Of a stretch of 64,000 nucleotides of DNA, positions 9,401-16,812 are shown piece after piece. The notes under the pieces were generated by a model. The model did no database searches. It was not told the origin of the DNA and worked only from the letters and a program-made list of their open reading frames with translations. Position numbers and translations under genes: made by a program. The stretch covers positions 62,001 through 126,000 of the forward strand of contig NZ_JARVKY010000014.1 in assembly GCF_029813785.1 (NCBI RefSeq), in the 5' to 3' direction. The first letter of the stretch is position 1. The number at the start of each line of letters is the position of its first letter. The stretch is from Streptomyces sp. DH41 (GTDB taxonomy: Bacteria; Actinomycetota; Actinomycetes; Streptomycetales; Streptomycetaceae).

Positions 9401-9971
9401 CGCGCCGGGCGCCGAGCACGGAGGCCTTGGTCTGCAGCAGGTCCTGCGTCGTCTCCACCAGCAGCGCGTCCGCGCCGCCCGCGACCAGACCCTCCGCGTT
9501 GCGCTGGTAGGCGTCCCGCAGCAGGGTGTACGGGGCGTGGCCGAGGGTGGGGAGTTTGGTGCCGGGGCCGATGGATCCGAGGACCCAGCGTTGCCGGCCG
9601 TCCCGCGCGGCGAACTCGTCGGCGACCTCGCGGGCCACCCGGGCGCCGGCCTCCGAGAGTTCGTGGACACGCTCGGGAATGTCGTACTCGGCCAGCGCGG
9701 AGTGGTTGGCACCGAAGGTGTTGGTCCCCACGCAGTCGACGCCGGCGGCGAAGTACTCCTCGTGCACCGAGCGCACGATGTCCGGGCGGGTCTGGTTCAG
9801 TACCTCGTTGCACCCCTCCAGCTGCTGGAAGTCGTCCAGCGAGGGGTTCTGCGCCTGGAGCATGGTGCCCATCGCGCCGTCGGCGACCACCACACGGGTG
9901 GCGAGCGCCTCGCGGAGGGCGGAGACACGGGTCCGGGTGTCGGCGGACGGGGTGGACGGCGACGAGGCCAT
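6459..9971 (-). CDS. metH: cobalamin-dependent methionine synthase
   Basis: 1170 residues, the full length of the four-module enzyme that moves the methyl group from methyltetrahydrofolate to homocysteine through B12. The homocysteine domain comes first, with zinc ligands in GMNCATGP and in VGGCCGTTP near residue 300. The pterin-binding domain begins at IGERTNANGS near residue 350. The B12 domain has the DxHxxG motif GDVHDIGKN near residue 745. The C-terminal AdoMet reactivation domain carries YGACPDLEDR near residue 1117. The ATG at 9971 is chosen as the start because homology-like sequence begins there; upstream in-frame codons read through low-complexity repeats. A terminator follows at 6355-6385. 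Confidence 0.97.
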   Translation of the reverse strand: MASSPSTPSADTRTRVSALREALATRVVVADGAMGTMLQAQNPSLDDFQQLEGCNEVLNQTRPDIVRSVHEEYFAAGVDCVGTNTFGANHSALAEYDIPERVHELSEAGARVAREVADEFAARDGRQRWVLGSIGPGTKLPTLGHAPYTLLRDAYQRNAEGLVAGGADALLVETTQDLLQTKASVLGARRALDALGLDLPVICSVTVETTGTMLLGSEIGAALTALEPLGIDMIGMNCATGPAEMSEHLRYLARHSRIPLSCMPNAGLPVLGKNGAHYPLTAPELADAQETFVREYGLSLVGGCCGTTPEHLRQVVERVRGTAPTERHPRPEAGAASLYQSVPFRQDTSYLAIGERTNANGSRKFREAMLEARWDDCVEMARDQIREGAHMLDLCVDYVGRDGVADMEELAGRFATASTLPIVLDSTEVDVLRAGLEKLGGRAVINSVNYEDGAGPESRFAKVTKLAQEHGAALIALTIDEVGQARTAEKKVEIAERLIDDLTGNWGIHESDILVDCLTFTICTGQEESRGDGVATIEGIRELKRRHPDVQTTLGLSNISFGLNPAARILLNSVFLDECVKAGLDSAIVHASKILPIARFDEEQVTTALDLIYDRRREGYDPLQKLMALFEGATAKSLRASKAEELAALPLDERLKRRIIDGEKNGLEADLDEALTQRPALDIVNETLLDGMKVVGELFGSGQMQLPFVLQSAEVMKTAVAHLEPHMEKTDDDGKGTIVLATVRGDVHDIGKNLVDIILSNNGYNVVNLGIKQPVSAILEAADEHRADVIGMSGLLVKSTVIMKENLEELNQRGLAADYPVILGGAALTRAYVEQDLHEIYDGEVRYARDAFEGLRLMDALIGIKRGVPGAKLPELRQRRVRAATVEVEERPEEGNVRSDVATDNPVPAPPFSGTRVVKGIQLKEYASWLDEGALFKGQWGLKQARTGEGPSYEELVESEGRPRLRGLLDRLQTDNLLEAAVVYGYFPCVSKDDDLIVLDDDGNERTRFTFPRQRRGRRLCLADFFRPEESGETDVVGFQVVTVGSRIGEETARMFEANAYRDYLELHGLSVQLAEALAEYWHARVRSELGFAGEDPAQMEDMFALKYRGARFSLGYGACPDLEDRAKIADLLQPERIGVHLSEEFQLHPEQSTDAIVIHHPEAKYFNAR

Positions 9972-10172
9972 GAAGGGGCTCCCTAGGATGCGACGGCTGT
10001 CGGCTTTGCGCTGCCCGGTGCCGTCCGCAGGGAACGTCCCGGGAGAGAACGCACGCCGCCAGGGTAGCCGGGACCGAGGGAGTGATGGTCGAGGCGTCCA
10101 CGAGGCGGACGAGTACGGCGGGGCGGATGCCCGCCGAAGGGGTGACCTTTCGGCCCCGGAACGGTCCCGTGA

Positions 10173-10260
10173 AACGGACCGGGGAGGGCCGAGAACGAGC
10201 CGGGAACGGACCGGGGAGGGCCGAGGACGGGCCAGGAACGGGCCAGGAACGGACCGGGGA
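10173..10260. repeat. GC-rich degenerate tandem repeats
   Basis: A 21-bp sequence at 10173-10193 recurs exactly at 10205-10225 (32-bp period). It is followed by two copies of CGGGCCAGGAA and further GGAACGG variants out to about 10410. The block lies between the metH and gylR promoters and encodes only low-complexity peptides in any frame. Confidence 0.75.
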
Positions 10261-10540
10261 CGGAACGGGGACAGAACGGCGGCGGCCCAGGGGACGGAAC
10301 AGGCACGGGACAGGGGCGCGACAGCCACGGGCCCGGGAACGAGGCACTGACGAGACAGCCACGGCCCTGCGGACGAATCGGGCACGGGCCGGGAACGGCC
10401 ACCCGGGTAGAGGCCCGGTGCCAGTCGGCATCCGCCCCTCCCCGGCCACTGCCGGAGGGACGGTCCGGGCCACCGGGACGTGGCCGAAGTGCAACAGTTG
10501 CCCGCCGACCATTAGCGGGAGGTCGGCATGGACCGGTATT

Positions 10541-10557
10541 GTTCGGCATTGCCGAAC
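10541..10557. promoter_or_regulatory. putative GylR operator at gylR
   Basis: GTTCGGCATTGCCGAAC is a perfect palindrome (7-bp arms, 3-bp centre) 53-69 bp upstream of the gylR start. A 15/17 match occurs at 11616-11632 in front of glpF. IclR-family repressors of glycerol operons bind such sites; identity with a mapped GylR site is not checked. Confidence 0.7.
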
Positions 10558-10609
10558 GACGTCAGCGACGCCGAGGTCGGCAGTCGAAGGGGACGGAGGC
10601 AGTACGTCG

Positions 10610-11374
10610 ATGGCACGGAACATCCAGTCGCTCGAACGGGCGGCCGCGATGCTGCGCCTGCTCGCGGGCGGCGAGCGGCGGCTCGGCCTGTCGGACATCG
10701 CCTCGTCGCTGGGCCTGGCCAAAGGCACCGCCCACGGCATCCTGCGCACCCTCCAGCACGAGGGCTTCGTCGAGCAGGACGACGCCTCCGGGCGCTACCA
10801 GCTGGGCGCCGAGCTGCTGCGCCTGGGCACGACGTACCTCGACGTGCACGAGCTGCGGGCGCGCGCCCTGGTGTGGACGGACGACCTGGCCCGGTCGAGC
10901 GGTGAGAGCGTCCACCTCGGCGTTCTGCACCAGCAGGGCGTCCTGATCGTGCACCACGTCTTCCGGCCCGACGACAGCCGGCAGGTGCTGGAGATCGGGG
11001 CCATGCAGCCGCTGCACTCCACGGCGCTGGGCAAGGTGCTGTCGGCGTACGACCCGGTCGCGCACAGCGAGGCGCTGGAGGCCGAGCGCAGGGCGTACAC
11101 GGACCGGACCGTCTGCGAGCCGGACGGGTTCGAGCACATCCTGGACATCACGCGCGCGCGTGGCTACGCGGCCGACGTCGAGGAGACCTGGGAGGGCATC
11201 GCGTCCATCGCGGCCCCCATCCACGACCGCAGGCGCATGCCGGTCGGCGCGGTCGGCATCACCGGGGCCGTGGAACGGCTGGGCCGGGACGGCGAGCTGC
11301 GGCCCGAGCTGGTCGCGGCGGTACGGGACTGCGCCCGCGCGGTGTCGCGGGACCTGGGCGCCGGGCGGTTCTAG
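10610..11374 (+). CDS. gylR: IclR-family glycerol operon regulator GylR
   Basis: 254 residues, which is the length I recall for S. coelicolor GylR. An N-terminal winged helix-turn-helix (about residues 5-60, LGLSDIASSLGLAKGTAHGIL) is followed by the IclR effector-binding domain. The GTG/ATG choice is ATG 10610, with GGAGG at 10595-10599. It sits directly upstream of glpF-glpK-glpD and shares a palindromic operator with them. In Streptomyces the homologue represses the glycerol catabolic operon and itself, with release by glycerol-3-phosphate. A strong hairpin after the stop separates it from glpF. Confidence 0.95.
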   Translation: MARNIQSLERAAAMLRLLAGGERRLGLSDIASSLGLAKGTAHGILRTLQHEGFVEQDDASGRYQLGAELLRLGTTYLDVHELRARALVWTDDLARSSGESVHLGVLHQQGVLIVHHVFRPDDSRQVLEIGAMQPLHSTALGKVLSAYDPVAHSEALEAERRAYTDRTVCEPDGFEHILDITRARGYAADVEETWEGIASIAAPIHDRRRMPVGAVGITGAVERLGRDGELRPELVAAVRDCARAVSRDLGAGRF

Positions 11375-11408
11375 CCGGCCGGCCGACCGGCCGGGGCCCG
11401 CGGAAACG

Positions 11409-11447
11409 GTGCGGGACAACAGTGCGGGACAACAGTGCGGGACAACG
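11409..11447. repeat. three tandem 13-bp repeats
   Basis: GTGCGGGACAACA occurs at 11409-11421 and 11422-11434, and with one change at 11435-11447. The array ends exactly where the gylR terminator stem begins. Function unknown. Confidence 0.85.
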
Positions 11448-11479
11448 AAGGCCGGAACGCCGAACGCGTTCCGGCCTTC
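11447..11479 (+). terminator. terminator of gylR
   Basis: A 14-bp perfect stem (11447-11460 with 11466-11479) closes on a 5-nt loop, 72 bp after the gylR stop and well before the glpF start. Confidence 0.85.
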
Positions 11480-11536
11480 GGCGTTCCCGGCGGGGCACAC
11501 CTCACCCAAGAGCACGCCCCCAAGATCGATAGTCCG

Positions 11537-11558
11537 ACACGATCAATAACGATCGTGT
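11537..11558. promoter_or_regulatory. inverted repeat upstream of glpF
   Basis: Arms ACACGATC (11537-11544) and GATCGTGT (11551-11558) pair perfectly across a 6-bp AT-rich centre. This is an unusually AT-rich spot in the promoter region of the glycerol operon. It may be a second regulator site, for example for carbon control, but no regulator is assigned. Confidence 0.45.
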
Positions 11559-11615
11559 TTTCGATAACAGGGCTCTTGACGCCTACGTGACGTCAGGACG
11601 AGACTCGCGTCCATC

Positions 11616-11632
11616 GGTCGGCATTGTCGAAC
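11616..11632. promoter_or_regulatory. putative GylR operator at the glycerol operon
   Basis: GGTCGGCATTGTCGAAC matches 15 of 17 bases of the perfect palindrome in front of gylR (10541-10557). A possible -10, TAGAGT, lies at 11652-11657, so a bound repressor would cover the upstream promoter region. Confidence 0.65.
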
Positions 11633-11762
11633 ACCTACCGGCAATACGCGTTAGAGTGTGACAACGCCAAGGGCCGCCATCGCTCTCACACCGAGGGCGC
11701 CGGAACACCCGGAGGGACCCGGGGGTTCGGCTTTCCCTGGACGAAGGACAAAGGAGTCGCGG

Positions 11763-12557
11763 GTGTCCAGCTCCGACATCTTCATCGGCGAGACCATCGG
11801 TACCGCCATACTCATCCTGCTCGGCGGCGGCGTCTGTGCCGCCGTGACGCTCAAGGCCTCCAAGGCCCGCAACGCCGGCTGGCTCGCCATCGCCTTCGGC
11901 TGGGGCTTCGCCGTCATGACGGGGGCGTACATCTCGGGCCCGCTGTCCGGCGCCCACCTCAACCCGGCCGTGACGGTCGGCATCGCGATCAAGGACGGCG
12001 AGTGGGGCAACGTCCCCACCTACTTCGCCGGTCAGATCCTCGGCGCCATGATCGGCGCGGTCCTGGTCTGGATCGCCTACTACGGCCACTTCCAGGCCCA
12101 CCTGACCGACCCGGAGATCGTCGGCGCGCCTGGCACGCGGGACACCCCGGCCAAGGCCGTCGAGGCCCAGGAGAAGGGCGCCGGCCCGGTGCTGGGCGTC
12201 TTCTCCACCGGGCCCGAGATCCGGAACGTGGTGCAGAACCTCGCCACCGAGATCATCGGCACCTTCGTCCTGTTGCTCGCCATCCTCACCCAGGGCCTGA
12301 ACGACGAGGGCAACGGCCTCGGCACCCTGGGCGCCCTGATCACCGCGTTCGTGGTGGTCTCGATCGGCCTCTCCCTCGGTGGCCCGACCGGCTACGCGAT
12401 CAACCCGGTCCGCGACCTCGGGCCGCGCATCGTGCACGCCCTGCTGCCCCTGCCCAACAAGGGCGGCTCCGACTGGTCCTACGCCTGGGTCCCGGTCGTC
12501 GGTCCGCTGATCGGCGGCGCGATCGCCGGAGGTGTCTACAACGTCGCGTTCGCCTGA
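11763..12557 (+). CDS. glpF: glycerol uptake facilitator (aquaglyceroporin)
   Basis: 264 residues from GTG 11763, with AAGGAG at 11751-11756. Six membrane segments of the MIP fold are apparent. The first pore motif is HLNPAVT. The second is NPVRDLGPR, where the usual NPA is NPV; the arginine and aspartate typical of glycerol facilitators are kept. It lets glycerol diffuse into the cell, where GlpK traps it. A hydrophilic loop after the third helix (roughly residues 115-150) is longer than in E. coli GlpF. First gene of the glpF-glpK-glpD operon. Confidence 0.95.
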   Translation: MSSSDIFIGETIGTAILILLGGGVCAAVTLKASKARNAGWLAIAFGWGFAVMTGAYISGPLSGAHLNPAVTVGIAIKDGEWGNVPTYFAGQILGAMIGAVLVWIAYYGHFQAHLTDPEIVGAPGTRDTPAKAVEAQEKGAGPVLGVFSTGPEIRNVVQNLATEIIGTFVLLLAILTQGLNDEGNGLGTLGALITAFVVVSIGLSLGGPTGYAINPVRDLGPRIVHALLPLPNKGGSDWSYAWVPVVGPLIGGAIAGGVYNVAFA

Positions 12558-12642
12558 GCGGGCATCCGCTCGGCCATCATCGAGCCGCAGCACACGCGCC
12601 GTACGCACCGACCACCACACCACGGAAACCCAGGAGCACACC

Positions 12643-14181
12643 GTGACCGACGCTCACACCGCAGGCCCCTTCATCGCCGCCATCGACCAGGGCACGACCT
12701 CCTCGCGCTGCATCGTCTTCGACCGCGACGGGCGCATCGTCTCCGTCGACCAGAAGGAGCACGAGCAGATCTTCCCCAAGCCGGGCTGGGTCGAGCACGA
12801 CGCCACCGAGATCTGGACCAACGTCCAGGAGGTCGTCGCCTCCGCGGTCGAGAAGGCCGGCATCACCCGCGACGACATCAAGGCCATCGGCATCACCAAC
12901 CAGCGCGAGACCACCCTCGTCTGGGACAAGAACACCGGTGAGCCCGTCCACAACGCCATCGTCTGGCAGGACACCCGCACCGACGCCCTCTGCCGGGAGC
13001 TGGGCCGCAACGTCGGCCAGGACCGCTTCCGCCGCGAGACCGGCCTTCCCCTCGCCTCCTACTTCGCCGGCCCCAAGGCCCGCTGGCTGCTCGACAACGT
13101 CGACGGTCTGCGCGAGCGCGCCGAGGCGGGCGACCTGCTCTTCGGCACCATGGACACCTGGGTCATCTGGAACCTGACCGGCGGGGTGAACGGCGGCAAG
13201 CACGTCACCGACGTCACCAACGCCTCCCGCACCATGCTGATGAACCTGCACACCATGCAGTGGGACGAGAAGATCGCCGAGTCCATCGGCGTGCCGACGC
13301 GGATGCTCCCCGAGATCCGCTCCTCCGCCGAGGTCTACGGCGAGATCACGGGCGGCCGCCTCGGCGAACTGCTCGGCGGCATCCCGGTCGCCTCCGCGCT
13401 CGGCGACCAGCAGGCGGCCCTGTTCGGCCAGACCTGCTTCTCCGAGGGCGAGACCAAGTCGACGTACGGCACCGGCACCTTCATGCTGATGAACACCGGC
13501 GACAAGATCATCAACTCGTACAGCGGCCTGGTGACCACCGTGGGCTACCAGATCGGCGACAAGAAGCCGGTCTACGCCCTGGAGGGCTCGATCGCCGTCA
13601 CCGGTTCGCTGGTGCAGTGGATGCGCGACCAGATGGGCCTGATCTCCACCGCCGCCGAGATCGAGACCCTGGCGATGCAGGTCGAGGACAACGGCGGCGC
13701 CTACTTCGTACCGGCCTTCTCCGGCCTGTTCGCCCCGTACTGGCGCTCCGACGCCCGCGGTGTGATCGCCGGCCTCACCCGGTACGTCACCAAGGCGCAC
13801 CTCGCGCGCGCCGTACTGGAGGCCACTGCCTGGCAGACGCGGGAGATCGCGGACGCCATGACGAAGGACTCCGGTGTGGAGTTGACCGCCCTCAAGGTCG
13901 ACGGCGGCATGACCTCCAACAACCTGCTGATGCAGACCCTCGCCGACTTCGTGGACGCCCCCGTGGTGCGCCCGATGGTCGCCGAGACCACCTGCCTCGG
14001 CGCCGCCTACGCCGCCGGTCTCGCCGTCGGCTTCTGGAACAGCACCGACGACCTGCGCGCCAACTGGCGTCGGGCCGCCGAGTGGACCCCCCGCATGGAC
14101 GCGGACATCCGCGACCGTGAGTACAAGAGCTGGCTCAAGGCCGTCGAGCGGACCATGGGCTGGCTCGAGGACGAGGAGTAA
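12643..14181 (+). CDS. glpK: glycerol kinase
   Basis: 512 residues, standard for FGGY-family glycerol kinase, which makes sn-glycerol-3-phosphate from glycerol and ATP. The phosphate-binding motif DQGTTSSR covers residues 15-22. The second FGGY signature is near LKVDGGMTSNNLLMQ in the C-terminal half. The GTG start at 12643 has AGGAG six bases upstream. It lies 85 bp after glpF and 8 bp before glpD. Confidence 0.97.
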   Translation: MTDAHTAGPFIAAIDQGTTSSRCIVFDRDGRIVSVDQKEHEQIFPKPGWVEHDATEIWTNVQEVVASAVEKAGITRDDIKAIGITNQRETTLVWDKNTGEPVHNAIVWQDTRTDALCRELGRNVGQDRFRRETGLPLASYFAGPKARWLLDNVDGLRERAEAGDLLFGTMDTWVIWNLTGGVNGGKHVTDVTNASRTMLMNLHTMQWDEKIAESIGVPTRMLPEIRSSAEVYGEITGGRLGELLGGIPVASALGDQQAALFGQTCFSEGETKSTYGTGTFMLMNTGDKIINSYSGLVTTVGYQIGDKKPVYALEGSIAVTGSLVQWMRDQMGLISTAAEIETLAMQVEDNGGAYFVPAFSGLFAPYWRSDARGVIAGLTRYVTKAHLARAVLEATAWQTREIADAMTKDSGVELTALKVDGGMTSNNLLMQTLADFVDAPVVRPMVAETTCLGAAYAAGLAVGFWNSTDDLRANWRRAAEWTPRMDADIRDREYKSWLKAVERTMGWLEDEE

Positions 14182-14189
14182 GAACCGCA

Positions 14190-15806
14190 ATGACCACTCA
14201 GTCCACCCTGCAGTCCGTGCCTGCCCTGGGGACGCACCCGGCCTCCGGCTCGAACCCGAGCCGGGCCGAGACCCGGGAGCAGCTCTCCAAGGCGTCGTAC
14301 GACCTTCTCGTGATCGGCGGCGGCATCCTGGGCATCTCCACCGCCTGGCACGCCGCGCAGTCCGGCCTCAGGGTGGCCGTGGTCGACGCCGGCGACTTCG
14401 CCGGTGCCACCTCCTCCGCCTCCTCCAAGCTGCTCCACGGCGGTCTGCGCTACCTGCAGACCGGCGCGGTGAAGCTGGTGGCGGAGAACCACTTCGAGCG
14501 CCGTGCGGTCTCCCGCCAGGTGGCCCCCCACCTGGCGAACCCGCTCACCTTCTACCTCCCCGTGTACAAGGGCGGGCCGCACGGCGCGGCGAAGCTCGGC
14601 GCCGGTGTCTTCGCGTACTCGGCGCTGTCCGCCTTCGGCGACGGAGTCGGCCACCTGCTCTCGCCGGCCAAGGCCGCGCAGGACGTGCCGGAGCTGCGCA
14701 CCGACAACCTCAAGGCCGTGGCCGTGTACGGCGACGACCAGATGAACGACGCCCGCATGGCGCTGATGACCGTCCGCGCGGCGGTCGATTCGGGCGCGGT
14801 GGTCCTCAACCACGCCGAGGTCACCGGCCTGCGCTTCACCAAGGGCCGGGTGACCGGCGCCGAGCTGAAGGACCGGCTGAGCGGCGACGAGTTCGGCGTC
14901 AGCGCCCGCCTGGTGCTCAACGCCACCGGCCCCTGGGTCGACCACCTGCGCCGTATGGAGGACCCGAAGGCGGCCCCCTCCATCCGGCTCTCCAAGGGCG
15001 CGCACCTGGTGCTCAAGCGCACCGCGCCCTGGAAGGCGGCGCTGGCCACCCCGATCGACAAGTACCGGATCACCTTCGCCCTCCCCTGGGAGGACATGCT
15101 GCTGCTCGGCACGACCGACGAGGAGTTCGAGGGCGACCCGGCGGACGTCGCGGTCAACGACAAGGACATAGCCCAGATCCTCGACGAGGCCGCGTTCTCC
15201 ATCCGCGACCAGCAGCTCGACCGGGACCTGATCACGTACTCCTTCGCGGGTCTGCGCGTGCTGCCGGGCGGTCCCGGTGACACCGCGAAGGCCAAGCGCG
15301 AGACGGTCGTCAGCGAGGGCCGGGGAGGCATGCTGTCCGTCGCGGGCGGCAAGTGGACCACCTTCCGCCACATCGGCCGCACCGTCATGCAGAAGCTGGA
15401 GGCGCTGCCGGGCCACCCGCTGGGCGACGACTTCGAGCCGATCGCCTCGCTGCCGAAGAAGCTGCCGCTGCCCGGCGTCGCCAACCCGCGCGCGGTGGCC
15501 CACCGGCTGCTGGTGGACGGCCCGGCACCCGGCCCGCGCATGGCGGCGGACACCGCACGGCACCTGGCCACCCACTACGGCTCGCTGGCCTTCGACATCG
15601 CCCGCCTGGCCAACGACAACCCGGAACTGGCCGAGCGGGTGCACCCCGACGCCCCGGAGATCTGGGCGCAGGTCGTGTGGGCCCGGGACAACGAGTGGGC
15701 CGAGACGCAGGACGACGTGCTGCGCCGGCGGACGACGCTGACGATCCGCGGCCTGGCCACGGACGACGTCCGCGCCAAGGTCCAGGACCTGCTCGACAAG
15801 AAGTAG
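14190..15806 (+). CDS. glpD: FAD-dependent glycerol-3-phosphate dehydrogenase
   Basis: 538 residues. The FAD-binding motif VIGGGILGIS begins at residue 41. GATSSASSKLLHGGLRYL is the conserved substrate-site region of GlpD enzymes. The C-terminal helical DAO_C domain is complete. It oxidises sn-glycerol-3-phosphate to dihydroxyacetone phosphate at the membrane, feeding electrons to quinone. Starting 8 bp after glpK, it is the last catabolic gene of the operon, and a long hairpin follows. Confidence 0.96.
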   Translation: MTTQSTLQSVPALGTHPASGSNPSRAETREQLSKASYDLLVIGGGILGISTAWHAAQSGLRVAVVDAGDFAGATSSASSKLLHGGLRYLQTGAVKLVAENHFERRAVSRQVAPHLANPLTFYLPVYKGGPHGAAKLGAGVFAYSALSAFGDGVGHLLSPAKAAQDVPELRTDNLKAVAVYGDDQMNDARMALMTVRAAVDSGAVVLNHAEVTGLRFTKGRVTGAELKDRLSGDEFGVSARLVLNATGPWVDHLRRMEDPKAAPSIRLSKGAHLVLKRTAPWKAALATPIDKYRITFALPWEDMLLLGTTDEEFEGDPADVAVNDKDIAQILDEAAFSIRDQQLDRDLITYSFAGLRVLPGGPGDTAKAKRETVVSEGRGGMLSVAGGKWTTFRHIGRTVMQKLEALPGHPLGDDFEPIASLPKKLPLPGVANPRAVAHRLLVDGPAPGPRMAADTARHLATHYGSLAFDIARLANDNPELAERVHPDAPEIWAQVVWARDNEWAETQDDVLRRRTTLTIRGLATDDVRAKVQDLLDKK

Positions 15807-15825
15807 GACCCGGCCACCCGCCGGG

Positions 15826-15864
15826 TGGGGGCGGCGGCTCGCGCCGATGGAGCCGCCGCCCCCA
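15826..15864 (+). terminator. terminator of the glycerol operon
   Basis: A 15-bp perfect GC-rich stem (15826-15840 with 15850-15864) and a 9-nt loop begin 19 bp after the glpD stop. Confidence 0.85.
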
Positions 15865-15900
15865 CGCGCGTGCGCCTCGCCGGCCGCGCCGACCCCCATA

Positions 15901-15922
15901 ATGTCGTAAGACATCGGATGTC
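15901..15922. promoter_or_regulatory. alternating half-sites, putative FCD/GntR operator
   Basis: Three half-sites alternate: ATGTC gtaa GACAT cgg ATGTC. The second pair forms the perfect palindrome GACATCGGATGTC. The block ends 34 bp before the start of the GntR-family gene and is probably its autoregulatory site. Confidence 0.55.
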
Positions 15923-15956
15923 TGAGGGGCATCTTCGAAGCACAGGGAGGTCGGCC

Positions 15957-16628
15957 GTGGCGGTCACCGACGAGGCCATCGAGAAGATCAAGGACATGAT
16001 CGTCTCAGGCGCGCTGCGGCCCGGCGACCGGCTGCCCAAGGAGAGCGAGCTCGCCGCCGGCCTCGGGCTGTCCCGCAACTCCCTGCGCGAGGCCGTACGC
16101 GCCCTGTCCCTGATCCGGATCCTGGACGTGCGGCAGGGCGACGGCACCTACGTCACCAGCCTGGATCCGCAGCTCCTGCTGGAGGCCATCGGCTTCGTCG
16201 TCGACTTCCACCGCGACGACACGGTGCTGGAGTTCCTCGCCGTGCGCCGCATCCTGGAGCCGGCGGCGACCGCGATGGCGGCCTCCCGGATCAGTGAGCG
16301 GGAACTGGACGCGCTCGGTGCGCGGTTGGACGTCCTCGGCACCGAACCGTCGGTGGAGGAGCTGGTCGCCTCCGATCTCGAGTTCCACCGGGGCATCGTG
16401 GGGGCCTCGGGCAACTCGGTGCTCTGCTCCCTCCTCGACGGTCTGTCCGGCCCCACCACCCGGGCCCGTGTCTGGCGCGGACTCACCCAGGAGGACGCGG
16501 TCGGCCGCACCCTGCGCGAGCACCGGGCGATCCTCGCCGCACTGCGCGACCGGGACGCGGAGGCGGCGCGCTCCTGGGCGACGGTGCACATCGCCTCCGT
16601 GGAGCAGTGGCTTCGCTCCACCCTCTGA
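15957..16628 (+). CDS. GntR-family regulator, FadR/FCD subfamily
   Basis: 223 residues from GTG 15957, with AGGGAGG at 15944-15950. The winged helix-turn-helix (residues about 5-70) contains LPKESELAAGLGLSRNSLREAVRAL. The C-terminal FCD domain has the helical metal/ligand-binding core with DLEFHRGIVGASGN. Such regulators sense small organic acids or acyl-CoAs. It follows the glycerol operon but is separated from it by a terminator and has its own operator-like region, so its target is uncertain. Confidence 0.92.
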   Translation: MAVTDEAIEKIKDMIVSGALRPGDRLPKESELAAGLGLSRNSLREAVRALSLIRILDVRQGDGTYVTSLDPQLLLEAIGFVVDFHRDDTVLEFLAVRRILEPAATAMAASRISERELDALGARLDVLGTEPSVEELVASDLEFHRGIVGASGNSVLCSLLDGLSGPTTRARVWRGLTQEDAVGRTLREHRAILAALRDRDAEAARSWATVHIASVEQWLRSTL

Positions 16629-16812
16629 TCCGACTCCCATCCGGCTCCCCTCCGGCTCCGGCCCGGCTCGATCCGGTGGTGGCGGCGGGTGTCCGGCCGC
16701 CGGGAACGGGGCAGTGATGCGTTCACTCCCCCGTGCGAGGGGGCTGCGGGCGGCCCCTCGGCACGCCGTAAGGTTGGGGGGTACGCGAGGGCACGTCGGA
16801 AGGAGGCGCTGG

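Larger units (their letters stand above)
9972..10609. other. 638-bp divergent intergenic region between metH and gylR
   Basis: No gene is supported. It should contain the metH and gylR promoters, a GylR-type operator (10541-10557) and a block of degenerate GC-rich repeats (about 10160-10410). I looked on the minus strand for a cobalamin riboswitch ahead of metH and did not find the conserved core. Confidence 0.6.

Noticed and set aside
6429..9986. A 1185-codon open frame on the plus strand opposite metH
   Set aside because: It is antisense to metH, is Val/Gly/Leu/Ala-rich without any domain, and arises from the codon bias of the true gene.
9972..10140. Cobalamin or SAM riboswitch ahead of metH
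   Set aside because: Inspected on the minus strand; the conserved B12 box and the SAM riboswitch core were not found.
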